A stretch of DNA of 41,158 nt from Chitinophagaceae bacterium (GTDB taxonomy: Bacteria > Bacteroidota > Bacteroidia > Chitinophagales > Chitinophagaceae): NCBI GenBank assembly GCA_947452965.1, contig CANGEW010000004.1, positions 86,955 to 128,112 on the forward strand, written 5' to 3'. The position numbers and the translations under genes were made by a program. Positions 8,201 to 16,400 of this stretch are shown one piece after another (position 1 is the first letter of the stretch; every line of letters begins with the position of its first letter). The notes beneath the pieces were generated by a model. That model was not told where the DNA came from and did no database searches. It was given only the letters and a program-made list of their open reading frames with translations.

Positions 8201-8698
8201 ATTACAGAAGCCCCCGAAACACTGAAGCAATTTATGAAGCAACGCTTCCGCTGGAGTTATGGGATTATGCAATCTTTCTGGAAAAGTAAAAGTGCTTGTT
8301 TTAATCCAAGGTATAAAGGATTGGGATTACTTGCATTACCAAATATTCTAATTTTTCAGATGATTCTTCCGGTTATAGCACCTTTAGCAGATATTATGTT
8401 AATAGTTGGGTTAATTTGGAATAGGCATGACCCCGTAAGCATGCACAAAATCGAATTTTATTATTTGTTCTTTTTCGTGGTAGATATTTTAGTAAGCATT
8501 TTAGCCTTTTCTTTTGAAAAAGAAAAACTTCTAAAGTTAGTATGGTTGATTCCACAACGCTTGGTATATAGACAACTAATGTATATTATTCTGTTTAGAT
8601 CAATCAGAAGAGCTATCAAAGGAGATAACCAAGGATGGGGTGTTTTAAAAAGAACAGGCAATGTTAAAGAGGTTAAACTTTCTTCCATCAGCAATTAA
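5294..8698 (+). CDS. Trifunctional membrane protein: GH18-like hydrolase, NodB polysaccharide deacetylase and GT2 glycosyltransferase
   Basis: The protein has 1134 residues. The start is TTG: an in-frame TAA at 5282 leaves no earlier start and no ATG follows nearby. A membrane helix lies at about 25-46. Next is a GH18 (YaaH-type) domain with GVNIDFEDF at about 215-223, whose Glu would be catalytic. A NodB/CE4 domain follows with all five motifs: TFDDGP (about 495), HTFTH (about 547), RAPY (about 587), DPNDW and LFHD. Then come a helix at about 715-740 and a GT2 domain with IIVPAYNEE (about 767), DDGS, DADT (about 852), AEDCD (about 945) and QRFRW (982), and three or four terminal helices. The two hydrolytic domains should face the periplasm and the transferase the cytosol. 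Together they suggest making and trimming a chitin or poly-GlcNAc-like polymer; this is inference. A TonB receptor follows after 10 bp. Confidence 0.9.
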   Translation: MSPHRQIFQTNTKWRWLTFKWFSRLFIVIVFVVIGLIVASIVTGIKPSLPILIGDADSTHKLANPIIPTSLKKSDLKKYKGFEAFLKMKEANDSNKNKTPLLSNDKIRAAFYVDWDPQSFFSLQKNIDKLNMVMPEWFFIDPTADTMFVRIDMPALALMKKKKAKIIPIINNINTKTGTGDFDGAILHRIFHNPAKKERLINDIIKYLTRYQLQGVNIDFEDFKEDKNEPIISFQKELYEKLHAAHFIVTQDVMPNDTDFSPKELGKYNDYLFLMAYDEHYPTSVPGPISSQLFIERALDEVAKELPSEKIILCFGGYGYDWREGLEAKNLTYQQALANAKQYKSDIVFSNDTYNNSFSYTDGDQKKHQVYFTDAATHFNTIRFADQYGTAGTALWRLGSEDERLWTFYDRDLSNDGLAKNPFDFASLAYVNTPTERPDYIGDGEVLNVVATPQPGKINIEYDTAEKIITEQKYLQLPTKYVIKKYGNVHNQVMLTFDDGPDPVYTPQILDILKKENVPATFFIIGMEAEDNLPILRRIFDEGHEIGNHTFTHPNIATVSKERASTEMESTRLLIEAVTGRSTILFRAPYNADSEPVTDIELKPIALSKNKNYYTIGESIDPNDWEEGVSADTIYARTIYNYEKNPNKGIILFHDAGGDRQATVDALPKIIHYFKSKGIQFTTVAALLHTTKDVVMPVVNNRMTFLSTNVATAGYWVTKFFNWIFWTAIFLGVFRILLLAVMAIINKIKSNAFSITLIHKELLPPVSIIVPAYNEEVNIEKTIQNLLQQNYPYFEIIVIDDGSKDNTYQKAKVAFMNDSKVKVFTKENGGKASALNYGISKSTSDYLVCIDADTQLMPDALLELMKTFLNPADKRNIGAVAGIVKVGNETNMLTKWQSIEYTTAQNFERRAFDLVNCITVVPGAIGAFKKEAIEATGGFTNDTLAEDCDITIRILQKGYTVVNCPTAIAITEAPETLKQFMKQRFRWSYGIMQSFWKSKSACFNPRYKGLGLLALPNILIFQMILPVIAPLADIMLIVGLIWNRHDPVSMHKIEFYYLFFFVVDILVSILAFSFEKEKLLKLVWLIPQRLVYRQLMYIILFRSIRRAIKGDNQGWGVLKRTGNVKEVKLSSISN

Positions 8699-8708
8699 AT
8701 AAATAAAC

Positions 8709-10856
8709 ATGAAAATTACTTTGCTTTCTATTTTTTCTTTAATAATCTATTTCTCGAATGCTCAGGTTAGGTTAAAAGTGATTGATAAAGTTTCAGGTAA
8801 GTCTATTGCAGGCGTTTCTGTATCAATAAGCAACCAAGCCATCGCTCAGTCGGATAGTCTTGGAGAACTTACGCTTGGAGCCATTCCGTTAGAAGATGTT
8901 AACTTTTCTGCAATTGGGTATGAGCCCTTATCACTTGTAATTCATAAAAATAATGCTGAGATCACGCTGGTTGCAATGACATCTAAACTATCATCCTTAG
9001 ACGAAGTTATAATTGTTTCTTCAACAAGAAGTGACCAGCAAATTGAAAGTGCACCTATAAAAGTAGAAGTGTTGGGAAAAGAAGAGATGATGGAAGAAAG
9101 TACTGTAAAGCCTGCAACTATATTAGGAATTATCGGAGACATTAGCGGAGTTCAAATTCAGCAAACAAGCGCAGTGTCTGGCAATAGTGCCGTTCGTATT
9201 CAAGGGTTAGATGGCAGATATACTCAAGTATTAAAAGATGGACTTCCTCTTTATGAAGGATTCAGTGGAGGATTTGGATTGATGAGTATTCCTCCTCTTG
9301 ATTTAAAACAAATTGAGTTAATTAAAGGCTCTGCCTCCACATTGTATGGTGCCGGTGCCATTGGTGGTTTGGTGAATATGATCTCAAAGAGACCTTCTAG
9401 TAAACAAGAATGTATTATCACACTTAATCAAACAACTTTGAAAGAGACAAATTTGAATATGTATTTTTCAAAAAAGTCAAAAAAAATAGGATACACTTTT
9501 TATGTTGGCGGAACCAATCAAAATGAAAGCGATGTAAACAATGATGGGTTCTCTGATATATCTAAAACGCAATCACTTGTAGTACATCCAAAGTTATTTT
9601 ATTATCCCAACGAAAAGTCAACTATCGCACTTGGATTCACTCAAACCTTAGAAAATAGAAATGGTGGAGATATGAATGTATTAGCAGGAAATTCGGATTC
9701 ATTACACCAATTCTATGAATACAATAAATTGAACCGTAACAGTTTGGATTTTTTAGCCGAACATAATTTTAATAATCAAAAATTGACTGTTAAGTCATCG
9801 TTGAGTAATTTCAATAGAAACATAGAAAACAACGACTTTGCTATTAGGGCTAACCAGTTTGATTATTTTTCTGAAGCCTCTTATTTATTCACTCATAATA
9901 AAATTAGCATCGTGTCAGGGGTGAATTACTTAGGCAATCAGTTTACAAAATTATCGGGTGATTCCATGTACATAAATCAAAACAACAATAATACGATTGG
10001 AATTTTCTCACAGCTAAGCTACAGATGGAAAGAGAAATCCACCATCGAATTCGGACTAAGAGATGATCATCAAAATAAGTATGGTAATTTTTTATTGCCA
10101 AGAGTTGCTCTCTTTCATCAACTGAATTCGTATTGGGGAGTAAGAGCGGGTTTTGGAGTTGGGTATAAAACTCCAGATCCGTTTACACCACAATTAAAAG
10201 AATATGCAATCAATAAAATTTTACCAATTAATGCAAACCTAGAAGCTGAAAAATCTTATGGGTATAATGCCGATATTAATTTCAATACGAAATTTGACGA
10301 AGAGAATTCGATTTTTATTAACCAGTCTTTTTTCCTAACTCAAATCGATCACCCTTTGGTGGCAAATGAAGATACAGCAGGAAAAGTGTCTTTTTCAAAT
10401 GCTCAACGCCCGATAATTACACAAGGTTTTGACACATACATGAAACTACATCTATTTGATTGGGAATTATATGCAGGTTGTACGTACACCATTGCCGAAA
10501 GAAAATATTTGGATAGCAACCAATTTATCCCTTACACGCCTAAAGTAAGGTTAGCTTTCATGTTAACAAAAGAATGGGAGGGGAAGGGCAGGTTCTGCAT
10601 TGAAAGTTCTTACAATGGATCGCAAATCAGAGAAGATAACTCAACCACACCCAGCTATTTTTTCTTTGCTGCCATGTTACAATACAAAGTTCAAAAACAT
10701 GTGGATGTAGTTTTGAATGTTGAGAACCTTTTTGATTACAAACAATCAAAAGAAGAATCACTGTTCACGGGAAATATTGCACACCCTGAGTTTAAAACAC
10801 TTTGGGCACCTATTGATGGAAGATCGATAAATCTTTGCGTAAAATACACTCTGTAA
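8709..10856 (+). CDS. TonB-dependent outer-membrane receptor with carboxypeptidase-regulatory-like domain
   Basis: The 715-residue protein has a signal peptide (first about 19 residues, ending SNAQ). A carboxypeptidase-regulatory-like beta domain follows at about 20-93 (KVIDKVSGKSIAGVSVSISN). SSLDEVIIVSSTR near 95-107 is TonB-box-like. The plug domain (about 108-225) has the usual VRIQGLDGRYTQVLKDGLPL and GSASTLYGAGAIGGLVNMIS. The remaining 490 residues form the predicted 22-strand barrel, ending in LCVKYTL. The plug style resembles receptors for metal chelates, haem or cobalamin rather than the SusC polysaccharide type, and no SusD partner follows. The gap to the preceding polysaccharide gene is 10 bp, so co-transcription is likely, although a shared substrate is not shown. 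Confidence 0.9.
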   Translation: MKITLLSIFSLIIYFSNAQVRLKVIDKVSGKSIAGVSVSISNQAIAQSDSLGELTLGAIPLEDVNFSAIGYEPLSLVIHKNNAEITLVAMTSKLSSLDEVIIVSSTRSDQQIESAPIKVEVLGKEEMMEESTVKPATILGIIGDISGVQIQQTSAVSGNSAVRIQGLDGRYTQVLKDGLPLYEGFSGGFGLMSIPPLDLKQIELIKGSASTLYGAGAIGGLVNMISKRPSSKQECIITLNQTTLKETNLNMYFSKKSKKIGYTFYVGGTNQNESDVNNDGFSDISKTQSLVVHPKLFYYPNEKSTIALGFTQTLENRNGGDMNVLAGNSDSLHQFYEYNKLNRNSLDFLAEHNFNNQKLTVKSSLSNFNRNIENNDFAIRANQFDYFSEASYLFTHNKISIVSGVNYLGNQFTKLSGDSMYINQNNNNTIGIFSQLSYRWKEKSTIEFGLRDDHQNKYGNFLLPRVALFHQLNSYWGVRAGFGVGYKTPDPFTPQLKEYAINKILPINANLEAEKSYGYNADINFNTKFDEENSIFINQSFFLTQIDHPLVANEDTAGKVSFSNAQRPIITQGFDTYMKLHLFDWELYAGCTYTIAERKYLDSNQFIPYTPKVRLAFMLTKEWEGKGRFCIESSYNGSQIREDNSTTPSYFFFAAMLQYKVQKHVDVVLNVENLFDYKQSKEESLFTGNIAHPEFKTLWAPIDGRSINLCVKYTL

Positions 10857-10860
10857 TAAT

Positions 10861-12144
10861 TTACAAAAAGGATACTAAATAGTAGTTCTTCTTTCCTACT
10901 TGTACGAGAATAAATTTATCATGAAGCAACTGAGTGCTGGTAATGCTCATTTGTAAATCCGATACTTTTTCACGATTGATACTTACCCCTCCATTTTGTA
11001 TCATTTTTCTGGCAGCGCCTTTACTCTCAAAAATAGAAGTCTCTGTTAAAAAAGAAAAAAGATCTAATCCGGGAATTAATTTGTTTTTGTCTAATTGTGA
11101 AGTAACAATGCCTTCTATGGATTCTAAGTCTTCTATACTTAAAGAAGATGCCGGAAGTTTTGTATTGGCAAATAATTTATGAGTGGTTTCAATAGCTTTT
11201 TCTAATTCCTTTGACCCATGAACAAAAACAGTTAACTCTTCTGCTAATTTCTTTTGTAAGATTCTTTCAGCAGGGTTGTTCTTTTGTTCATCAATAAGCT
11301 GGCTAATGGTGTCTTCTGTTAAGAAAGTAAATATTTTAATCCAGTTAATAGCGTCATCATCAGAAGCATTTAACCAAAATTGATAAAATTGATAAGGACT
11401 TGTTTTGTTGGGATCTAACCAGATATTTCCTTTTTCGGTTTTTCCAAACTTACCACCATCTGCTTTTTTGATGAGGGGGCAAGTGAAAGCAAAAGCTTCG
11501 CCCGCCACTTTTCTTCTAATTAATTCGGTTCCGGTAACAATATTGCCCCACTGATCACTTCCTCCCATTTGAAGTTTGCAATTTTTGTTTTTGTAAAGCC
11601 AGTAAAAATCATATCCTTGAACAAGTTGATAAGTAAATTCAGTAAAAGACATACCTTGTTCTCCTTCCAGTCGTTTTTTTACACTGTCTTTTGCCATCAT
11701 ATAGTTGACCGTAATGTGCTTGCCGGCATCACGAATAAAATCTAAAAAACTAATCGTTTTGAACCAATCGTAGTTGTTTACTAATTCGGCGGCATTAGCC
11801 AAACCAGTATCAAAATTTAAAAACTGTTCAAGCTGTGATTTTACGCCAATAATATTTTTATTCAATTCCTCTTCACTCAACATGTTACGCTCCTCACTTT
11901 TTCCACTTGGGTCACCCACCATGCCTGTTGCACCGCCTACAAGGGCAATAGGTTTGTGCCCGGCTTTTTGCAAATGAACTAAAAGTAATATAGGTACTAA
12001 GCTGCCGATATGAAGGCTATCAGCGGTAGGGTCAAATCCTACATAGGCAGCGGTCATTTCTTTTTGGAGTTGCTCTTCTGTTCCAGGCATCATATCCTGA
12101 ATCATGCCTCTCCATTTTAATTCATGTATTAAGTTGCTGCTCAT
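10861..12144 (-). CDS. tyrS: Tyrosyl-tRNA synthetase
   Basis: This class I aminoacyl-tRNA synthetase attaches tyrosine to tRNA-Tyr in the cytosol. The HIGH-type signature lies in PTADSLHIGSLVP near residue 45. The tyrosine-pocket region (YQLVQGYDFYWLY, GGSDQWGNI) follows, and KFGKTEKGN stands for the KMSKS loop. An S4-like RNA-binding domain ends the protein (ARKMIQNGGVSINREKVSD). I take the ATG at 12144 (MSSNLIHELKW) because family members start there; the frame extends ten codons upstream to 12174 with no sign of conservation. The product has 427 residues, normal for the family. Its 3' end faces the TonB receptor with only 4 bp between the stops. Confidence 0.96.
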   Translation of the reverse strand: MSSNLIHELKWRGMIQDMMPGTEEQLQKEMTAAYVGFDPTADSLHIGSLVPILLLVHLQKAGHKPIALVGGATGMVGDPSGKSEERNMLSEEELNKNIIGVKSQLEQFLNFDTGLANAAELVNNYDWFKTISFLDFIRDAGKHITVNYMMAKDSVKKRLEGEQGMSFTEFTYQLVQGYDFYWLYKNKNCKLQMGGSDQWGNIVTGTELIRRKVAGEAFAFTCPLIKKADGGKFGKTEKGNIWLDPNKTSPYQFYQFWLNASDDDAINWIKIFTFLTEDTISQLIDEQKNNPAERILQKKLAEELTVFVHGSKELEKAIETTHKLFANTKLPASSLSIEDLESIEGIVTSQLDKNKLIPGLDLFSFLTETSIFESKGAARKMIQNGGVSINREKVSDLQMSITSTQLLHDKFILVQVGKKNYYLVSFL

Positions 12145-12367
12145 GTTTAATTGCAAAGTGGTTTTGTGGTGCAAAAATGAGTAAAAAAAACAAGAAAAGT
12201 AATAAAATAACTCCGGCAGTTAATATTTGTTTATAAAATTTGGTTTTATCATTGTGTAATTTGTGATCTGTATTAAGTTTATACCTATTAAGTTGTAATT
12301 TAGTGAACGCCTTTGAGTGTGGCACGAACGAATTTTACATTCTGTAGGTGATTAAATTCTCTCAATT

Positions 12368-13471
12368 ATGTCTCGAAATTTATTAGTTACATTTATAGTA
12401 CTCTCTCAATGTTTTTTAGTAAGCTTTGCTCAATTTAGAAAATATTCAAATGAGTTTTTGAATATAGGAGCGGGCGCCAGAGGGTTAGCAATGGGCTCTG
12501 CTCAAATTGCTACTACTAATGATCCTACCGCAGGTTATTGGAATCCTGCTGGTTTGACGGGCGTAAAAGACCATCCTTCTTTAAGTATTATGCACGCAGA
12601 CTATTTTTCAGGCATTGCTAAATATGATTTTGCTGCATTAGCTATACCCGTTCAAAATAATAAAAGAACACTCGGTTTGTCGGTTTTAAGATTTGCTGTT
12701 GATGATATTCCCAATACGCTCTTTTTAGTAGAACCAGATGGCAGCTTGAACTTTAATAATATACAATCTTTCTCTTCTGCGGACTATGCATTTTTATTGT
12801 CTTATGCTCAGCACGTAAAAAAAATCAATGAAACAGAAATTAATATGGGGGCCAATGCAAAAATTATTTACAGAAATGTAGGGTCGTTTGCAACCGCTTG
12901 GGGATTTGGAGTAGATGCCGGTATTAATTTTATCAATAAGAAATGGAGAGTAGGGGTAATGGCAAAAGATATTACCACCACATTCAATGCATGGTCGTTT
13001 TCTTTCTCCGAAAGAGAAAAACAAGCGTTGTACTTGGCAAACAATGATATTCCCACTCAATCAACCGAAATGACAGCACCTAGATTGGTTGTTGGGGGTG
13101 CTTATGTTTTTAGACTTAACAAATTTCTTCAACTCTTAGCGGAAGCAAATATGGAATTCACATTTGATGGAAAACGTAATACGATTGTGAGTAGTGATTT
13201 CTTAAATGCAGATCCTCGCCTTGGCCTAGAGCTAAATTATAAAGATGTTTTTTTTGTTAGGGGAGGCATCACAAATTTTCAACAAGCTTTGGCAGATGCA
13301 GATACATTGAATCAGAGAAAAGTTTGGGTCTATCAACCAAGTGTTGGTGCTGGAGTGAATATTAAAAATGTCACTATTGATTATTCTTTCAGTAATCTAG
13401 CTAATCAAGAAAATCCATTATACACACATATTTTTTCTTTAAAACTCAATATTATCAAAAGAAAAAAATAG
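12368..13471 (+). CDS. PorV/PorQ-family outer-membrane protein (type IX secretion, PorV2-like)
   Basis: The 367-residue protein has a signal peptide ending in SFAQ (residue 22). Then comes the family opening NEFLNIGAGARGLAMGSAQIATTNDPTAG with YWNPAGL, a hallmark of the PorV/PorQ and FadL-like UPF0164 group. The rest reads as alternating beta strands of an outer-membrane barrel (14 strands are typical). PorV shuttles type IX substrates to the PorU sortase at the outer membrane. The next gene, 10 bp downstream, is a PorU-like C25 peptidase, so the pair probably works as a shuttle and sortase. It is not necessarily the principal PorV of the organism, since no other secretion genes are nearby. 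Confidence 0.85.
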   Translation: MSRNLLVTFIVLSQCFLVSFAQFRKYSNEFLNIGAGARGLAMGSAQIATTNDPTAGYWNPAGLTGVKDHPSLSIMHADYFSGIAKYDFAALAIPVQNNKRTLGLSVLRFAVDDIPNTLFLVEPDGSLNFNNIQSFSSADYAFLLSYAQHVKKINETEINMGANAKIIYRNVGSFATAWGFGVDAGINFINKKWRVGVMAKDITTTFNAWSFSFSEREKQALYLANNDIPTQSTEMTAPRLVVGGAYVFRLNKFLQLLAEANMEFTFDGKRNTIVSSDFLNADPRLGLELNYKDVFFVRGGITNFQQALADADTLNQRKVWVYQPSVGAGVNIKNVTIDYSFSNLANQENPLYTHIFSLKLNIIKRKK

Positions 13472-13481
13472 TAATTCCAAT

Positions 13482-16400
13482 ATGTCAAGTATGTTAAAAA
13501 AAATATTGATACTGCTTTTGTTATTAACGAATTTGATGGCAAAATCTCAGCTTAATAATAGTTGGATTGATTATTCTAAAACTTATTATAAGTTTAAAGT
13601 TTCAGAAAATAAACTTTGTAGAATTTATCAAAGTGCTTTGCAAAATATCGGTTTGGCAAACTACAATGCAAAAGATTTTCAATTATGGAGAAATGGACAA
13701 CAAGTTCGTTTATATACCACCACTAGCAATGGGACATTAGATCCATCTGGGTATATTGAGTTTTTTGGACAAATGAACGATGGTAAACCAGATAAACAAT
13801 TATATCGCGACCCTAATTTTCAAATCGCTGATCAATATAGCTTGGAAACAGACACGGCTGCTTATTTTTTAACAGTTAATACAGCTTCTCAAAATCTCCG
13901 TTATCTAGATACCACTATTGTAATACCCAGCTCTCCCGTTTTCGAACCATACTGTTTAAAAAGAACTAATTTTTTTTATAAGGATAAAATAAACAGAGGG
14001 CTTTATGATGATTTATATAAAGAAGAAATTTATTCTTCTTGTTATGACCAATCAGAAGGATGGACAAGTAACGACATAGAGGGTACAAGCGTTTTGCAAT
14101 ATGTATTTAGTGGTATTCATCCCTACATCTCATCATCGCCCGCTACTTTTCAATTGTATGTTAGTTTAGGGGGCAATACGCCTAACACTACAAAAAGCAT
14201 ATCGGTTACTATCACATCTAATAATATTTCAATAGGGAATAATATTGCACTAACTGCTTTCGCAACCAAGAAAGATTTTTTGTTTCAAAACATCCCTATT
14301 TCATTGTTGCAAAATAGCGCTGACTTGTTGGTGAGTCTTCAAAATAACACATCAAATAGTATTGATCGTTTTGTAGTAGCGGCTTTAGGACTTAAATATC
14401 CATCTCTATTTGATGGTAACAATGCTACTTTTTTTGATTTTGAATTACCCGCATCCATCATTAACACAAGATATCTTTCGATTCAAAATTTTAATAATGG
14501 TACACAGCCTGCCATATTATATGATACAACAAACGGCTATCGATATGTATCACAATTGAATTCAACTAATCAGTCATTGCAATTCGCTATAACATCTAAT
14601 AATCTTGTATCCAGATACTTACTAATGAGTGCACAGGATATCAATACAATTACAAATTTTGAACAAAGGAATTTTGTAAACTTCAGACAATTAGCACAAC
14701 AAGGAAATTATTTAATCATTACCAATCCGGCTTTAAATACTACCCATGCGGTTGATAAATACAGAGACTATAGAAGTTCTTTATCGGGGGGTAATTATAA
14801 GGCAGTGAATTATTATATAAATGAACTGACTGATCAATTTGCATTTGGAATAAAAAACCATCCTGCTGCAATCAGAGACTTTATCAGATTTGCATATGAT
14901 AGCTTTTCTGTAAAGCCATTGTATGCATTTATTATTGGAAGAGGGATTAACTATATTGATTATTACAGTAATCAATCCAATCCCATTGCAGATCAATTAA
15001 ATCAGGTACCAACTTTTGGTTGGCCAGCCTCCGATGTTTTATTGGCGGCTAAACCTGGCTTTACCAAACCCTTGATAACTATTGGCAGGCTTGGCGCTAT
15101 CTATCCAACTGAGGTTGAAAATTACTATCATAAAATGCTTCAATATGAAAGTGCGCAACAAAATACTTCTTTTGGTGGAAACGATAATGCCTGGATGAAA
15201 AACATTATTCATATTATTGGAGGGAGAAGCCAAAGCGATTATAGTCAGTTTAATAATTACATGAATAGATACAAGGCTATAGTTGAAAATATCTCTTTTG
15301 GCGCACATGTAGAAACATTTACAAAAACATCTAATGCTACAGTTCAACAATTGGGGGGAACCAGAGTAGAACAACTCATTGACAGCGGAGTGTCTTTTAT
15401 TGGGTATTTTGGTCATTCTTCCAATAGCACTCTTGAGTTTAATTTAAACGATCCTAATGCCTATCATAATGTTGGAAAATATCCTTTTTTTCAGGTGAGT
15501 GGATGCAGCGCAGGCAATTTTTTTATTTTTGATCCAATTAGATTAAACGGCCCAACAACGATATCGGAAAAATATGTTTTATCTGATAATAGGGGCAGTA
15601 TTGGTTTTTTAGCCGATACTCATTTTGGTATTGGTAATTATCTCGATGATTATAACACTCCATTCTATAATGCCTTTTGTAAAAACTTATATGGCGATAC
15701 CTTGGGTAAGCAACTTGCGTATGTGTATCAGGTGGATAACAATACCAGTAATTACTATAATCGCATTCACTTAGAAGAAATTCTTCTGCATGGCGACCCT
15801 GCTTTAAAAATCAATTCTTTTGTAAAGCCTGATTATATTATTGATGATAAGTCTGTGATCATTTCTCCCTCAACTATAACGGTAAAGGATAGTATCAACC
15901 TTGAAGTGCAAATGCGAAATGTAGGAAAAGCGGTTGGCGATTCTATTCATGTATCCATTAAACATAGATACCCTAATGGAACGGATCATAAAATTGTAGA
16001 TACGATTATTCCTTCTATAAAGTATTTGGATATTATTAATAGGGTGATACATATTAATGTATCCGATGCCCCAAAAGGACTAAACAAAATCATAGTTGAT
16101 CTTGACGATACGTATCGTATTGATGAATTAAATGAAAATAATAACAGCATTACAAAAGAGTTTTTAATTTATGAAGACGAGTTAACACCTATATGGCCAC
16201 AAAATTTCTCCATAGTGAATACGCCTATCAGAAGTTTTTATGCCAGCACCTCTAATCCTACTTGTGGTCCGCGTAATTATATACTTGAAGTGGATACCAG
16301 CGAGTTGTTTAATTCAAACGCGCCCTACAAACAACGGTATAGCAATTCGGGATTGCAACAGGGTGGTTTAATTGAATTCAATAATATCAACATGAGTTTG

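Noticed and set aside
7855..8272. Minus-strand frames of 97 and 131 codons opposite the GT2 domain
   Set aside because: The plus-strand frame carries all the GT2 motifs there, and the minus products show no recognisable features.
12122..12325. Minus-strand 67-codon frame ahead of tyrS
   Set aside because: It overlaps the tyrS start, has a hydrophobic stretch produced by A/T runs, and no start-site or family support.
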